From Planctomycetales bacterium 10988 (GTDB taxonomy: Bacteria > Planctomycetota > Planctomycetia > Pirellulales > Pb10988), in contig CP043547.1 in the NCBI GenBank assembly GCA_009664345.1, forward strand, positions 6,228,709-6,292,708: a stretch of DNA of 64,000 nt, in the 5' to 3' direction. Positions within the stretch are counted from its first letter, which is position 1. Each line of letters begins with the position of its first letter. The notes under the pieces are model-generated. The model made no database searches, was not told the DNA's origin, and saw nothing but the letters and a program-made list of their open reading frames with translations. The translations under genes were made by a program, and so were the position numbers. Positions 54,119 through 63,228 of this stretch are shown here, piece after piece.

Positions 54119-54814
54119 TCAGGATTTACTTTTTGGGTAGAGCGACTTCAGTTTGATTCGGGCGTCTGTGACTTGGAATTGCCAGTCCACCGTGCGTTGT
54201 TTTTTATTGGAGGGGTCGGACCAGGCCTTGGTTTCCGTTCGCAGGCGCTGGACGGATTCGAAGCGACGACCGCTCACGCACTGCCGGGTCATCGTGCTCA
54301 GTTCGTTTTCGGCAATGTTGAGCCAGCTTCCGTGCTTTGGCGTCCGGCGAAATTCAATCCGTCTGACCAAGCGACGAGCTTCCTCGGCCGGAAACGTTTC
54401 GTAAAAGGCTCCTTGGGTGTGCGTGTTCAGATGATCGCAGACCAGGATCACCTTTCGGGCGGAGCGATACCGTGTTGTCAGAAGTCGTTTTATTTCCATG
54501 GCCCAGTCCACTTTGGTACGTCGATCGCGAACGCGGACTTCGCGCCAGCCTGAGAGCGGTTCGGTGAACATGAAGACGCTGGCCGTTCCGCAACGTTCGT
54601 ATTCGTAGTCGACACGACGAGCATGTCTCCGGGTGGCCGGGATCGGCCGACGGATTTCCTGGTGAAGCTGAACGGGTTGTTCATCCATGCACAGCACCGG
54701 ATAATCGCTGTGGTAAGGTTCTTCGTAGGTATCCAGCACTTCTTCCATCGACGCAATGAATTCGGCATCGGCACCCGGAGGGATCACCCAGTACTGGACC
54801 TTGCGTTGGGTCAT
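54119..54814 (-). CDS. IS630 transposase, DDE catalytic part (orfB, copy B)
   Basis: The translated product is identical to that of copy A (1891-2586). It has the DDE residues in VLCMDEQPVQ, VILVCDHLNTHTQ and WLNIAENEL. The start overlaps the orfA stop in ATGA, after a run of seven A. No lesion is seen, so this copy should be as functional as the other. Confidence 0.93.
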   Translation of the reverse strand: MTQRKVQYWVIPPGADAEFIASMEEVLDTYEEPYHSDYPVLCMDEQPVQLHQEIRRPIPATRRHARRVDYEYERCGTASVFMFTEPLSGWREVRVRDRRTKVDWAMEIKRLLTTRYRSARKVILVCDHLNTHTQGAFYETFPAEEARRLVRRIEFRRTPKHGSWLNIAENELSTMTRQCVSGRRFESVQRLRTETKAWSDPSNKKQRTVDWQFQVTDARIKLKSLYPKSKS

Positions 54815-55254
54815 CCCGTTTTTTTAAGGGTCTGGCGGACGGTTTCGTGACTGATCGAATCGACCAGGCCGAGCTCTACCACCTGTTCTGCCAGCAGGCG
54901 AAGCGACCAGCTCGCATAGCCTTCCGGCGGCTTTCCCAATCGCAGAGCAATCACCTTTGCTTCTTGTTTTCCGTCAAGAACTTTCTTTCTCGGAGGCGAC
55001 TCGCGAGGCTTCCCGGAAAGAGCAATCTCAAATCCCTCGGTGACCAAACGCTTCCGCAGGTTCTCAACCGTCTGCACACGACAGCCGAACGCTTCGGCAA
55101 TCCTGGCGTCCGTCCAGTTAGGACCGCGGACATCTGCTTTCAACAAAATCTGAGCACGCCTCACTTGTTGCGAGGACCCCTTCAGTTTCCTACAGACATC
55201 TGTCAGACGTTCACGTTCACTCTTCGACAGTCGAACCACGTATTTCTTTTGCAT
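54811..55254 (-). CDS. IS630 transposase, helix-turn-helix part (orfA, copy B)
   Basis: Identical in translation to copy A. Start at MQKKYVVRL with GGGAGGAG upstream. It supplies the DNA-binding half of the transposase; the catalytic half follows in an overlapping frame. Confidence 0.9.
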   Translation of the reverse strand: MQKKYVVRLSKSERERLTDVCRKLKGSSQQVRRAQILLKADVRGPNWTDARIAEAFGCRVQTVENLRKRLVTEGFEIALSGKPRESPPRKKVLDGKQEAKVIALRLGKPPEGYASWSLRLLAEQVVELGLVDSISHETVRQTLKKTG

Positions 55255-55334
55255 AGAATCTCCTCCCTGAGTGCCACGCAGTTTCCTCTCTTTCCACCAG
55301 ATGGAAAACCCCACTTTTGAATCCTGACGAAGCA

Positions 55335-56780
55335 CTAGGTAAGAATATCATGAAGGACGTGGCCATGCACATCGGTCAGGCGTCGATCAAGCCCGTTGTG
55401 ATACCAAGTGAGCTTCTCATGATCAAAGCCAAGAAGGTGCAGGACGGTGGCGTAAAAATCCCAAACGGTGCTTGGATTTACCTCCGCACGTCGGCCAAAT
55501 TCATCTGTTGCCCCGTAGCTGACCCCGCCTTGGACACCGGCTCCCATCATCCAACAGGTGAACCCATCAGGGTTGTGATCTCGACCGGCGGTCCCTTCTT
55601 GATGGGTGGGCATTCGACCGAACTCTGTTGTCCAGAGAACCAACGTATCTTCCAATAGCCCGGATTTCTTGAGGTCGGTCAATAAGGCCGCCGTCGGCTG
55701 ATCAAAGATGGGACAATGCCGCTCGTAGTCTGGCTTCAAGGTTTTATGTGCGTCCCAGTTGAGCAGCCCATCGACACCGGATGCCCGCGAAGCACAGAAT
55801 AAGTTGACATACCGAACGTCACGCTCCAATAATCGGCGGGCGAGAAGGCAATTGCGGGCATACGCAGCCTTGAGCGGATTTCTGTCTTGTGTTCCATAAA
55901 GCTGATGAACTGCCGGAGATTCCTTCGAAAGGTCGGATACTTCCGGAGCGGAGAGTTGCATTCGTGCGGCAAGTTCGTAAGCGGCAACGCGGGCTTGTAA
56001 CTCTGTTTCCGCCGGATTTTGTGCAGCGAAGTTCTGATTGAATTCGGAGAGTAACTCCCGAGAGGCAGCTTCTTGAGATTGGGTAAGTTGTCCGGGCCGG
56101 GCGAGATTACGAATGGGTTGTTGATCGCTCATCATGATCGCTTGATGACGAGCGGGAAGAAAGCCATTCGACCAATTCGCTTTCCCATTCGGCGGCTCTC
56201 CACGGATATCAGGAATTGCTACGTAGGTGGGAAGATTATCATTTTCACTTCCTAACGCATAACTGAGCCACGCCCCAGCAGTGGGAAAACCTTCCGTATC
56301 GTGGCCAGTGTTCATGAAAACACAACCTGGCCCGTGCGTGTTGGTTTTGCTTTGCAAGGAATGAACAAAGGCAATGTCATCCACATGCTCGGCCATGTGA
56401 GGAAGGAGAGAACTGATCATCTTGCCGGACTCCCCCGCCGAAACAAACGGCCAAGGACTCTTCATCAAATTCCCATTTTTCCCTTGGAAAGAAAGGAAAT
56501 CCTCCGCACCGGGCAAGGGCTTGCCATGCCACTTTTCCAGAGCAGGTTTGTATTCCCAGAGGTCCATGTGGGAGGCGGCCCCTGGGCAAAAGATTTGCAG
56601 CACGCGCTTAGCTTTGGCGGGGTGATGCGTCATTCCTTGGCCAGGCTGCCAGTTCGTTTCCTTGGCAAAGCCGCGTCCAGAGAGTAATTGCATCAGGCCC
56701 ACTCCGGCCAGCCCGGTCGTGACATTCCCTAAAAAACTTCTCCGAGTCAGGTTCGTTAGGATGTGATTCGATTGGTCCAT
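55335..56780 (-). CDS. DUF1501 family exported protein
   Basis: A 481-aa protein. GAGGAA lies about 9 nt before the ATG. The N-terminus is a twin-arginine signal (LTRRSFLGNVTTGLAGVGLMQLL). The DUF1501 core, a sulfatase/alkaline-phosphatase-like fold, has VLQIFCPGAASHMDLWEYKP, VHSLQSKTNTHGPGCVFMNTGH and the DTLVLWTTEFGRMPTHQ motif. These proteins almost always pair with PSD1 cytochromes in planctomycetes, and the PSD1 gene lies immediately upstream (64 bp). The activity is unknown. The stop codon lies at the IS630 boundary. Confidence 0.92.
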   Translation of the reverse strand: MDQSNHILTNLTRRSFLGNVTTGLAGVGLMQLLSGRGFAKETNWQPGQGMTHHPAKAKRVLQIFCPGAASHMDLWEYKPALEKWHGKPLPGAEDFLSFQGKNGNLMKSPWPFVSAGESGKMISSLLPHMAEHVDDIAFVHSLQSKTNTHGPGCVFMNTGHDTEGFPTAGAWLSYALGSENDNLPTYVAIPDIRGEPPNGKANWSNGFLPARHQAIMMSDQQPIRNLARPGQLTQSQEAASRELLSEFNQNFAAQNPAETELQARVAAYELAARMQLSAPEVSDLSKESPAVHQLYGTQDRNPLKAAYARNCLLARRLLERDVRYVNLFCASRASGVDGLLNWDAHKTLKPDYERHCPIFDQPTAALLTDLKKSGLLEDTLVLWTTEFGRMPTHQEGTAGRDHNPDGFTCWMMGAGVQGGVSYGATDEFGRRAEVNPSTVWDFYATVLHLLGFDHEKLTWYHNGLDRRLTDVHGHVLHDILT

Positions 56781-56844
56781 TCAATGGTTCCTCGCAGCAA
56801 GAGCGATCTTCTTTCCAAGTATTGTTATCTATCAAGGGACATTC

Positions 56845-59775
56845 TTAGCGAACAAAGATCAGCTCGCTGGTATTCAACAGCACTCGGCAAAGAGCCGGAA
56901 GTCCATGCTGGTCCACAAATTCTTGACATGCCTGACGTTCTTCAGCGGACGGCTCCCTCGAATAACAGAGTTGGTAAGCTCGTTCGATTTGGTCAGGCAG
57001 ATCCCCGGCCGTTTCTGATTGCAGCCGCTCCGCCAAGAAGTGGGCCATGTCGAGCGTAAATTGATGATTGAGAAGCGTGAGTGCCTGAAGCGGCGTCGTT
57101 GTCTCCGCACGGCGGGGGGAGGAGAAAGTGCAATCGGGTTGATCGAACTCTGTCATGAGGTCGACCACCGAGGCTCTAGCATTTTGATGATAAACCGCCC
57201 GGCGATAGGTTTCCGGCCCGTGTTCATCTAAAGGAACATAGGTGCAAACGTTATCTTGCATAAAGTGGTAAAGCCGAAATCCGGGGCCTCCCATCTTCTT
57301 GTTCAACTTTCCACTCACTTGCAAAATCGTATCGCGAACCTCTTCCGCAGAGAGACGACGAGGAGGGAATCGCCACAATAGGCGAGCATCCCCATCGATT
57401 TCACCAGCTTGCTGCCGATAATCAGAAGACTGCCGATACGTTTGCGAAAGCATAATAAAGCGGTGCATCGGTTTCAGCCGCCAGTCGGATTCAATGAGCT
57501 TGTTGGCCAAGAAATCAAGAAGTTCCGGATGCGTGGGACGCCCTCCCATATAACCCAGATCGTTAGGAGTATCCACAATTCCAGTGCCGAAATGATAATG
57601 CCACAATCGATTTGCCAAAACGCGAAGGGGTAGCGGGTTCCGTTCGTCTGCGATCCATTCAGCCAATTCTGTTCGCCGCGTGGCTTCTTTACTATCGCTT
57701 GGCAAATCGTAACTCGGAGCGACCTCATCGAGTACCGAGAGACTTGCCGGTTGTACGATTTCTCCAGGACGTTGCGGACTTCCTCCTAGAAAAATATGAA
57801 ACGGCCCTTCCGCGGACTGAGCGTTGCGAGTTCCAATCCATACCGAAGGAATCACAGGAACTTCGCTGATTTCACGACGCAGGGTAGCCACTTCCTTCGT
57901 GAGCCGAGCCAACTCTCGCCGTTCCTCCGGGGTAATTTCTAGTTCAAAGAGTCGATGATCCACATGCTTCGAACTGAGTTCAGGACGCCTCATGTGAAAC
58001 TTTTGACTGACGGGCATTCTGTCATGACTGTTGGCAACTTCGACCCAATGCTCGCCATCATCCGAAATCTCGATCCGATACTCCGCAACGAAAACAAATT
58101 TGCGATGCTCAGGGGTTGTTTCTCCCCGAGCACTTGAAAAGACGACTCGATTGATTTCGGTAGGCTGAGCAAGTTCGATTGTGAGATAATTTCCTCGCGA
58201 GAGAAACCTTGCCCCGACTTTTCCATCATTTGCATGCTGTGGACCATACGCATTGGGAAAGTCTTCAATCTGTCGGGATTCACCGGATGCAGTACCTCCG
58301 TTGGAGGCAAGTGCCACGTTCCTCGGTTTTTCACCTGTAGACCAAACTTCAAACTCGTCGATCGCAAACCCAATATTGGAAGAGAGGGTAATGTCCTGTG
58401 CTTCGCAAAGAAGTCGGACAAATTTCGCAGAGACAGGATCAAAACGTTCCTCGGTTCCCGTGCGGTCCACCGGAGGACGTGTCCAACGCTGCCGGTAGGT
58501 TTCAAGTTTCGATTTCGCTCTGGCGAGAATCTCGGCCCTCAGCTTACTTTCCGCCGTTTCTACGAGTTTTTTTTGCTTCAAAATTGGAGCGAGCTGTTTC
58601 GCTCGTTCCGCTTTTTGCTCAGGAGTTGCCAGAGGAACTGCCCCATGGGTGACAGCAGAAAACGTTGCGTATAGGCCGTAATAATCACGCTGCGAAATCG
58701 GGTCGAATTTATGATCGTGGCAGCGGGCACATCCAAGGGTCATCCCCAAAAAGGCTTGGCCAGTTGCATTGATGATCTCGTCAAGTGTATTGGCTCGAAT
58801 CTGTGCCGCTTGGGCGGGGTCTTGATTTTTCACATTGTCGTAAGCCCCCGCGACCAGGAAGGCGCTGCCAACCGCGACGTCGGGTTGATCCTTCCCGAGA
58901 ATATCCCCAGCGAGGTGCTCGCGAATAAATTGATCAAACGGCTTATCTTCGTTGAAGGAATCAATGACATAATCACGAAAAGGCCAGAGGGAATCAATGA
59001 TGACATTTCTTTCAAAGCCATTGCTTTCGCCAAACCGCACCACGTCCAGCCAGTGGCGACCCCAGCGTTCGCCGTATCGGGGAGAAGCAAGCAGGCGATC
59101 AATGAGTTTTTCATAGGCGTTTGGGTCGGGGTTATTCACGAACGCTTCGACTTCTGCCGGAGTAGGCGGTAAACCCGTTAAGTCATAGGTCGCACGACGA
59201 ATCAAGGTGCGGCGATCCGCAGGTGGATTCGGCTCTAAGTTCTCCTCGGCCAGCTTGGAAAAAATAAAGCGATCGATCGGGTGCTTCTTCCACTCTCGAA
59301 AACCACTTTTTACATTCTTTTTCGATGGCGGGGGAGATTGATCGAGCGGTTGATAAGACCACCAGGTTGAGTCGGCTTTCGATTTTTCATGGAGAACCAA
59401 ATCATCCGGCCAATGAGCCCCTTGAGAAATCCACTCCCGGACAAGGGCCACTTCTTCTGTATTTAGAGGTTCAGCGTCCTTGGGCATCTCAGGTGGCATC
59501 CCTTCAAGGGCGGTCACCAAATCGAGGAGATAACTCCCTTCTGGATCACCGGCGATGAGATAGCCATTCTCCTCTAAATTATCGATCGTGGCTAAGGACA
59601 AATCCCCTTTGTTATTTCCCGGGGTGTGGCAGCGGATGCAATGCTGTTCCAAAATCGGGGCAATTTCCTGTTGGAAATCCACCTGCTTCTCGAATCCGCG
59701 ACTAACGGACGGGAAGAAAAATTGTCCTGCGAAGCAAAACAGAAGACCGCTGAAAATAAATGAATATTTGCTCAT
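56845..59775 (-). CDS. Planctomycete PSD1-type cytochrome c protein (PSCyt1-PSCyt2-PSD1)
   Basis: A 976-aa secreted protein from the ATG at 59775; a GTG at 59784 is possible but too close to the ribosome site. A signal peptide opens the protein. PSCyt1 carries the heme motif CIRCH (about residues 46-50), followed by GDLSLATIDNL. PSCyt2/DUF1549 follows (HPIDRFIFSKLAEENLEPNPPADRRTLIRRATYDLTGLPPTPAEVEAF in pieces; CARCHDHKFDPISQRDYYGLY gives a second CxxCH). A discoidin-like region (YLTIELAQPTEINRVVFSS) sits in the middle. PSD1/DUF1553 ends it (RVLANRLWHYHFGTGIV, FPPRRLSAEEVRDTIL). Probably a periplasmic redox partner of polysaccharide breakdown. Confidence 0.93.
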   Translation of the reverse strand: MSKYSFIFSGLLFCFAGQFFFPSVSRGFEKQVDFQQEIAPILEQHCIRCHTPGNNKGDLSLATIDNLEENGYLIAGDPEGSYLLDLVTALEGMPPEMPKDAEPLNTEEVALVREWISQGAHWPDDLVLHEKSKADSTWWSYQPLDQSPPPSKKNVKSGFREWKKHPIDRFIFSKLAEENLEPNPPADRRTLIRRATYDLTGLPPTPAEVEAFVNNPDPNAYEKLIDRLLASPRYGERWGRHWLDVVRFGESNGFERNVIIDSLWPFRDYVIDSFNEDKPFDQFIREHLAGDILGKDQPDVAVGSAFLVAGAYDNVKNQDPAQAAQIRANTLDEIINATGQAFLGMTLGCARCHDHKFDPISQRDYYGLYATFSAVTHGAVPLATPEQKAERAKQLAPILKQKKLVETAESKLRAEILARAKSKLETYRQRWTRPPVDRTGTEERFDPVSAKFVRLLCEAQDITLSSNIGFAIDEFEVWSTGEKPRNVALASNGGTASGESRQIEDFPNAYGPQHANDGKVGARFLSRGNYLTIELAQPTEINRVVFSSARGETTPEHRKFVFVAEYRIEISDDGEHWVEVANSHDRMPVSQKFHMRRPELSSKHVDHRLFELEITPEERRELARLTKEVATLRREISEVPVIPSVWIGTRNAQSAEGPFHIFLGGSPQRPGEIVQPASLSVLDEVAPSYDLPSDSKEATRRTELAEWIADERNPLPLRVLANRLWHYHFGTGIVDTPNDLGYMGGRPTHPELLDFLANKLIESDWRLKPMHRFIMLSQTYRQSSDYRQQAGEIDGDARLLWRFPPRRLSAEEVRDTILQVSGKLNKKMGGPGFRLYHFMQDNVCTYVPLDEHGPETYRRAVYHQNARASVVDLMTEFDQPDCTFSSPRRAETTTPLQALTLLNHQFTLDMAHFLAERLQSETAGDLPDQIERAYQLCYSREPSAEERQACQEFVDQHGLPALCRVLLNTSELIFVR

Positions 59776-59923
59776 AGCTCGCACAGTTCCCTTAGTTGCG
59801 AGTCAATTTGGCTGAGAGGTTCCGAGTCAATACCTTTAACGTAACGTGGGCAGATCGACATATCAACAATGTTTTATGCGACATGAAGTAGAATTTTTCA
59901 AAACGAAGTAACGAACGCTCTGA

Positions 59924-61504
59924 CTATTGGCTGGTTCGCTTTGCATATTCCTCTTTAGTAAGCCAAGTGAGGTCCTCCCAATACTCGGTATCGTTGGGTT
60001 GAGCCTCTCCAGGCGTGGTCCGACCTTGGCAAACAATCGCGGTGATCTTTGTTTGAAGATCATTTGCAATGTCAGGTTGTTCATCGATCAGATTCTTCGT
60101 CTCCGCAGGGTCCTCGCCCAAGTGATAAAGCTCAGCCGCCAATTTGCCATGAGGCAGAATCAATTTCCAATCCCCTTCGGTAATGGCAAATCGCCCTTTA
60201 ACTCCATGATTGATTAAGGGGAGCCGCTCATGGTTAGTCGCAGGATGAAAAAGAACGGCGGCAAAACTTTGCGAATCCTCGCCTGCGTTCTCTGGGATTG
60301 TTTGTTGAGTAACCTCGGCCAAGGTCGCCAGCAGATCAATCTGCCCAACTAACGCATCACAAGTTCGGCCAGGTTGCTCGATCCCCGCTGGCCAACGAAC
60401 GAAGAACGGGACTCGATGTCCGCCTTCGTAAATATCTCGCTTTCCTCCTCGGTAAGGTCCAGCACTATAATGCTGATAGGTTTCTATTCTTTCCCGCCAA
60501 GAGTTTTCCGGCCCATTGTCGCTGGAAAAGACGATCATCGTGTTTTCGTCCAAGCCGGATTCTTTCAAGAAAGCCAGAATGCGACCGACGTGATAATCCG
60601 TTTCGATCACGAATTCTCCGTAGCCTCCGCAATCGCCTTGCCCCCAAAATTCAGGTAAAGGACAGACGGGATAATGTGGAGAAGTGTAGGGCAGATACAG
60701 GAAAAAAGGCTTGCCTTCCTTTGCCTCGTCTGCTTTCGACTGCATCCAAGCAATCGCCTGATCGGTGAATTTCGTTAAGCACTGATTGTCGATAAAGTCG
60801 GAAGCAACCTCCATCCCCGGTCTTCCTAAGACGCGCCTTGTTGCCTGAGGTGTTTTCTGATAAGGCGGCATGATGCGATAATCGACATGTCTTTCATTCG
60901 GCTTTTTGGCAGTATAAAGTGTCGGCGGAACCTCGGCATATCGACCTTCAAACCAAGCAAGAATCCCATAATTCAAAGATGCCGGAATTCCATAGAAATA
61001 CTCAAACCCCTTATCCAAAGGCATATCCTGAACCGGTTGTGTCCAATCCCGGCTACCAGGATCGCCAGGGAAATCCATTCCTAAATGCCATTTCCCCACC
61101 ATCGCGGTCGAGTAACCTGCGTCTTTGAGCATCGAAGCCAGCGTCATTCGATCCTCCGCGATGAGGCAATCGACCTCCGCATTGAAAACACCTGTCTTCA
61201 ACGACGTCCGCCAACTATAACGTCCCGTCAGCAATCCGTAACGAGACGGCGTGCAAACAGAATCTGAGGAATGTCCATTCGTGAAGGAAATCCCTTCTTT
61301 CGCCAAACGATCGAGGTTGGGTGTTTGGAATTTGGCCTCTGGGTTCAAACAACTTGCATCGCCAAAACCTTGATCATCGGTGTAAATCACGATGATATTT
61401 GGTTGAGATGAAGACTTGACCTCATTAGCAAAACATTCAAAAGTGAAACAAGACATGAAGGCTAACATAGTAAGCCTTGTCAGAACGTGATTGTTCAAGA
61501 GCAT
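59924..61504 (-). CDS. Formylglycine-dependent sulfatase
   Basis: A 526-aa secreted arylsulfatase-type enzyme. Signal peptide about 1-26. Metal-binding PNIIVIYTDDQGFGD (D43, D44) leads, followed by the sulfatase signature C84-T-P-S-R88, whose Cys becomes formylglycine, and GYSTAMVGKWHLG. Further residues are VFSSDNGPENSW and the C-terminal GDWKLILPHGKLAAELYHLGEDPAE. It would remove sulfate from a sulfated glycan outside the cytoplasm, fitting the FucP permease next door. Three 25-bp-spaced boxes lie in the gap upstream. Confidence 0.94.
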   Translation of the reverse strand: MLLNNHVLTRLTMLAFMSCFTFECFANEVKSSSQPNIIVIYTDDQGFGDASCLNPEAKFQTPNLDRLAKEGISFTNGHSSDSVCTPSRYGLLTGRYSWRTSLKTGVFNAEVDCLIAEDRMTLASMLKDAGYSTAMVGKWHLGMDFPGDPGSRDWTQPVQDMPLDKGFEYFYGIPASLNYGILAWFEGRYAEVPPTLYTAKKPNERHVDYRIMPPYQKTPQATRRVLGRPGMEVASDFIDNQCLTKFTDQAIAWMQSKADEAKEGKPFFLYLPYTSPHYPVCPLPEFWGQGDCGGYGEFVIETDYHVGRILAFLKESGLDENTMIVFSSDNGPENSWRERIETYQHYSAGPYRGGKRDIYEGGHRVPFFVRWPAGIEQPGRTCDALVGQIDLLATLAEVTQQTIPENAGEDSQSFAAVLFHPATNHERLPLINHGVKGRFAITEGDWKLILPHGKLAAELYHLGEDPAETKNLIDEQPDIANDLQTKITAIVCQGRTTPGEAQPNDTEYWEDLTWLTKEEYAKRTSQ

Positions 61505-61538
61505 GTTCGTATACCTTTGCTTTCAAATCTTAACTATT

Positions 61539-61603
61539 AAAAAGTAGTTTTCGTCATTAAATCAAAAAGTGCTTTTCGAGATAATCCTAAAAAGTACTTT
61601 TTG
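61539..61603. promoter_or_regulatory. Three palindromic AAAAAGTNNTTTT boxes at exact 25-bp spacing
   Basis: The sites start at 61539 (AAAAAGTAGTTTTCG), 61564 (AAAAAGTGCTTTTCG) and 61589 (AAAAAGTACTTTTTG), each 25 bp apart. The third is a perfect palindrome (AAAAAGTACTTTTT). They fill the 99-bp gap between fucP and the sulfatase start at 61504, so they could be operator sites for a repressor or activator of the sulfatase. Confidence 0.55.
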
Positions 61604-63049
61604 TTAACTCATAGTTGCGGATTCTTGAGGATGCTTTTCAAAGCTCAAGAATGTTCGAATTCCAAAAATTGCAATGAGGATAAAACAAATCATGGGCAGA
61701 TAAAAAGAATTTCTGACACCGAGTTCGTCAATAAACTTCCCTTGCATCAGAGGTAAAATCGCCCCGCCTACGATTGCCATGATCAGGCCGGCGGAGCCGA
61801 GTTTTGCTTCTTCCGCGGGAAGGCCCTTCAGCGCGATTCCATAAATCGTTGGGAACATTAAAGACATACAACCTGAGATAAGCACAAGGCAGGTCAGTCC
61901 AACTTTTCCAGGAAGCAAAATCGTTCCGAACGTAAATCCAACCGCAGCGACCGCCAGAATTGCCAACAGCTTGCCGGGGCTAATGTAGTGTAATAAGAAA
62001 GTGCAGATAAAGCGGCTGATGAGAAACAGAAACATCGCGGCGATGTTCCAAGCTTGTGCCTGCCCCAAGGTCAGTCCTACTTGCTCCATTCCATAATGAA
62101 TAATAAAGGTCCAACAGGTGATTTGGGCACCGACATAGACGGCTTGGGCGATGACGCCTTCGCGGTAGTGTGGTTTTTTGAGAAGCCTTTTTAACACTTG
62201 GCCAAGCGGGGCATCCGGTTCCTCTTGCTTGAAAGTTGGCATTTTATTGAATGCGAAAAGTCCCAGAAAAAACAGCACCACCGCGGCAATGACCACATAG
62301 GGAGTTCGTACCACACCCAGGTCGTGTTGTTGCATCTGTTTGAATTTCTCCGGCGATTCAACTTTCATCCGCTCCAGTCCGATTCCCACAGCGGTATCTA
62401 ACGTGCCGAACTCTTCTTTAAAATTCGGTAAGCCGTCAGGGTAATCCGCTTGAATATACTGTACTGCTGCGGGGTCTTCCTTTTCGATCGCATCGCGGAA
62501 CAGGCCGACTTCCAAGCTCGGAGCGATGAAGAGGGAGGCAACAGTCATCCCCATTAACGAACCAATTGGATTAAAGGCTTGGGCGAGATTGAGCCTTCGG
62601 GTGGCTGTCTCCGCCGGACCCATCGCCAAAATGTAGGGATTGCAACTTGTCTCTAAAAAGGCAAGGCCGAATGTCAGAATGTAGAACCCAACGAGAAAAA
62701 TCCAGAAGTTCGAATAGAGACTTGCCGGGATACTTAACAGCGCTCCCGCAGCATAAAGCGCGAACCCCACCATGATCGCCCCTTGATAGGAGAAGCGGCG
62801 AATAAAGCAGGCCGCCGGCAAGGCCATCGTGAAGTACCCACTATAAAAAGCAAATTGAACCAACGAACTTTGCGTGTTGCTAATCTGAAAAACTTCTTTA
62901 AACACTTTCACGAGAGGGTTGGTGATATCATTCGCAAAACCCCACAAAGCGAAGCAGCAAGTGGTTAAAATGAAAGGAAGAACAAACTGTTTCGGGACAA
63001 CCGAGGCGGATGGGGGGACCGTCTCGGAAAGGGATTCCGTAGTCGTCAT
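61604..63049 (-). CDS. L-fucose permease-like MFS transporter (FucP family)
   Basis: A 481-aa major facilitator protein with 12 predicted helices. FucP landmarks are LTTCCFALWGFANDITNPLVKVFKEVF near the start, SLVQFAFYSGYFTMALPAACFIRRFSYQGAI, and FLETSCNPYILAMGP, plus FPTIYGIALKGLPAEEAKLGSAGLIMAIVGGA in the second half. A longer central loop (about 190-240) is unusual for FucP. It imports fucose or a related sugar by proton symport. It heads the permease-sulfatase-PSD1-DUF1501 series on this strand. Confidence 0.93.
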   Translation of the reverse strand: MTTTESLSETVPPSASVVPKQFVLPFILTTCCFALWGFANDITNPLVKVFKEVFQISNTQSSLVQFAFYSGYFTMALPAACFIRRFSYQGAIMVGFALYAAGALLSIPASLYSNFWIFLVGFYILTFGLAFLETSCNPYILAMGPAETATRRLNLAQAFNPIGSLMGMTVASLFIAPSLEVGLFRDAIEKEDPAAVQYIQADYPDGLPNFKEEFGTLDTAVGIGLERMKVESPEKFKQMQQHDLGVVRTPYVVIAAVVLFFLGLFAFNKMPTFKQEEPDAPLGQVLKRLLKKPHYREGVIAQAVYVGAQITCWTFIIHYGMEQVGLTLGQAQAWNIAAMFLFLISRFICTFLLHYISPGKLLAILAVAAVGFTFGTILLPGKVGLTCLVLISGCMSLMFPTIYGIALKGLPAEEAKLGSAGLIMAIVGGAILPLMQGKFIDELGVRNSFYLPMICFILIAIFGIRTFLSFEKHPQESATMS

Positions 63050-63075
63050 GCGATTACTTTCTCACTGGGAAGCGG

Positions 63076-63091
63076 GGATCAAATTTGATCC
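63076..63091. promoter_or_regulatory. Perfect 16-bp palindrome upstream of the permease gene
   Basis: GGATCAAATTTGATCC lies 27 bp before the fucP-type start codon at 63049 and resembles an operator for a dimeric regulator. Confidence 0.45.
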
Positions 63092-63228
63092 GATTCTAAC
63101 CTCGTCTCCAGTCGGCTTCCACTTGCGAGGAAAAATGTGCCACTAGCGTTTGTTTTTAGACGTAGAATCCTTTTTGAACCAAGTCACCTCTTCAACCGTA
63201 CTTAAAGGATGGGATAGGAATCGTCTAA

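Larger units (their letters stand above)
54111..55335 (-). mobile_element. IS630-family insertion sequence, copy B
   Basis: Same element as copy A, at a fixed offset of 52228 bp, flanked by CTAG on both sides. It sits where scpB and the DUF1501 gene, which are convergent, would have shared CTAG as overlapping stop codons. Both genes keep their stops because the TA is duplicated. Confidence 0.93.

Noticed and set aside
53942-54553. Plus-strand ORF running from the acidic scpB tail into IS630
   Set aside because: Met/Thr-rich repeats from a shifted reading of Asp codons; it then reads the transposon backwards.
54847-55320. 157-codon plus-strand ORF in IS630 (also at 2619-3092)
   Set aside because: Antisense to the helix-turn-helix transposase gene.
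61539-61603. Possible CRISPR array
   Set aside because: Only three short boxes at 25-bp pitch, no spacers of proper length and no cas genes.
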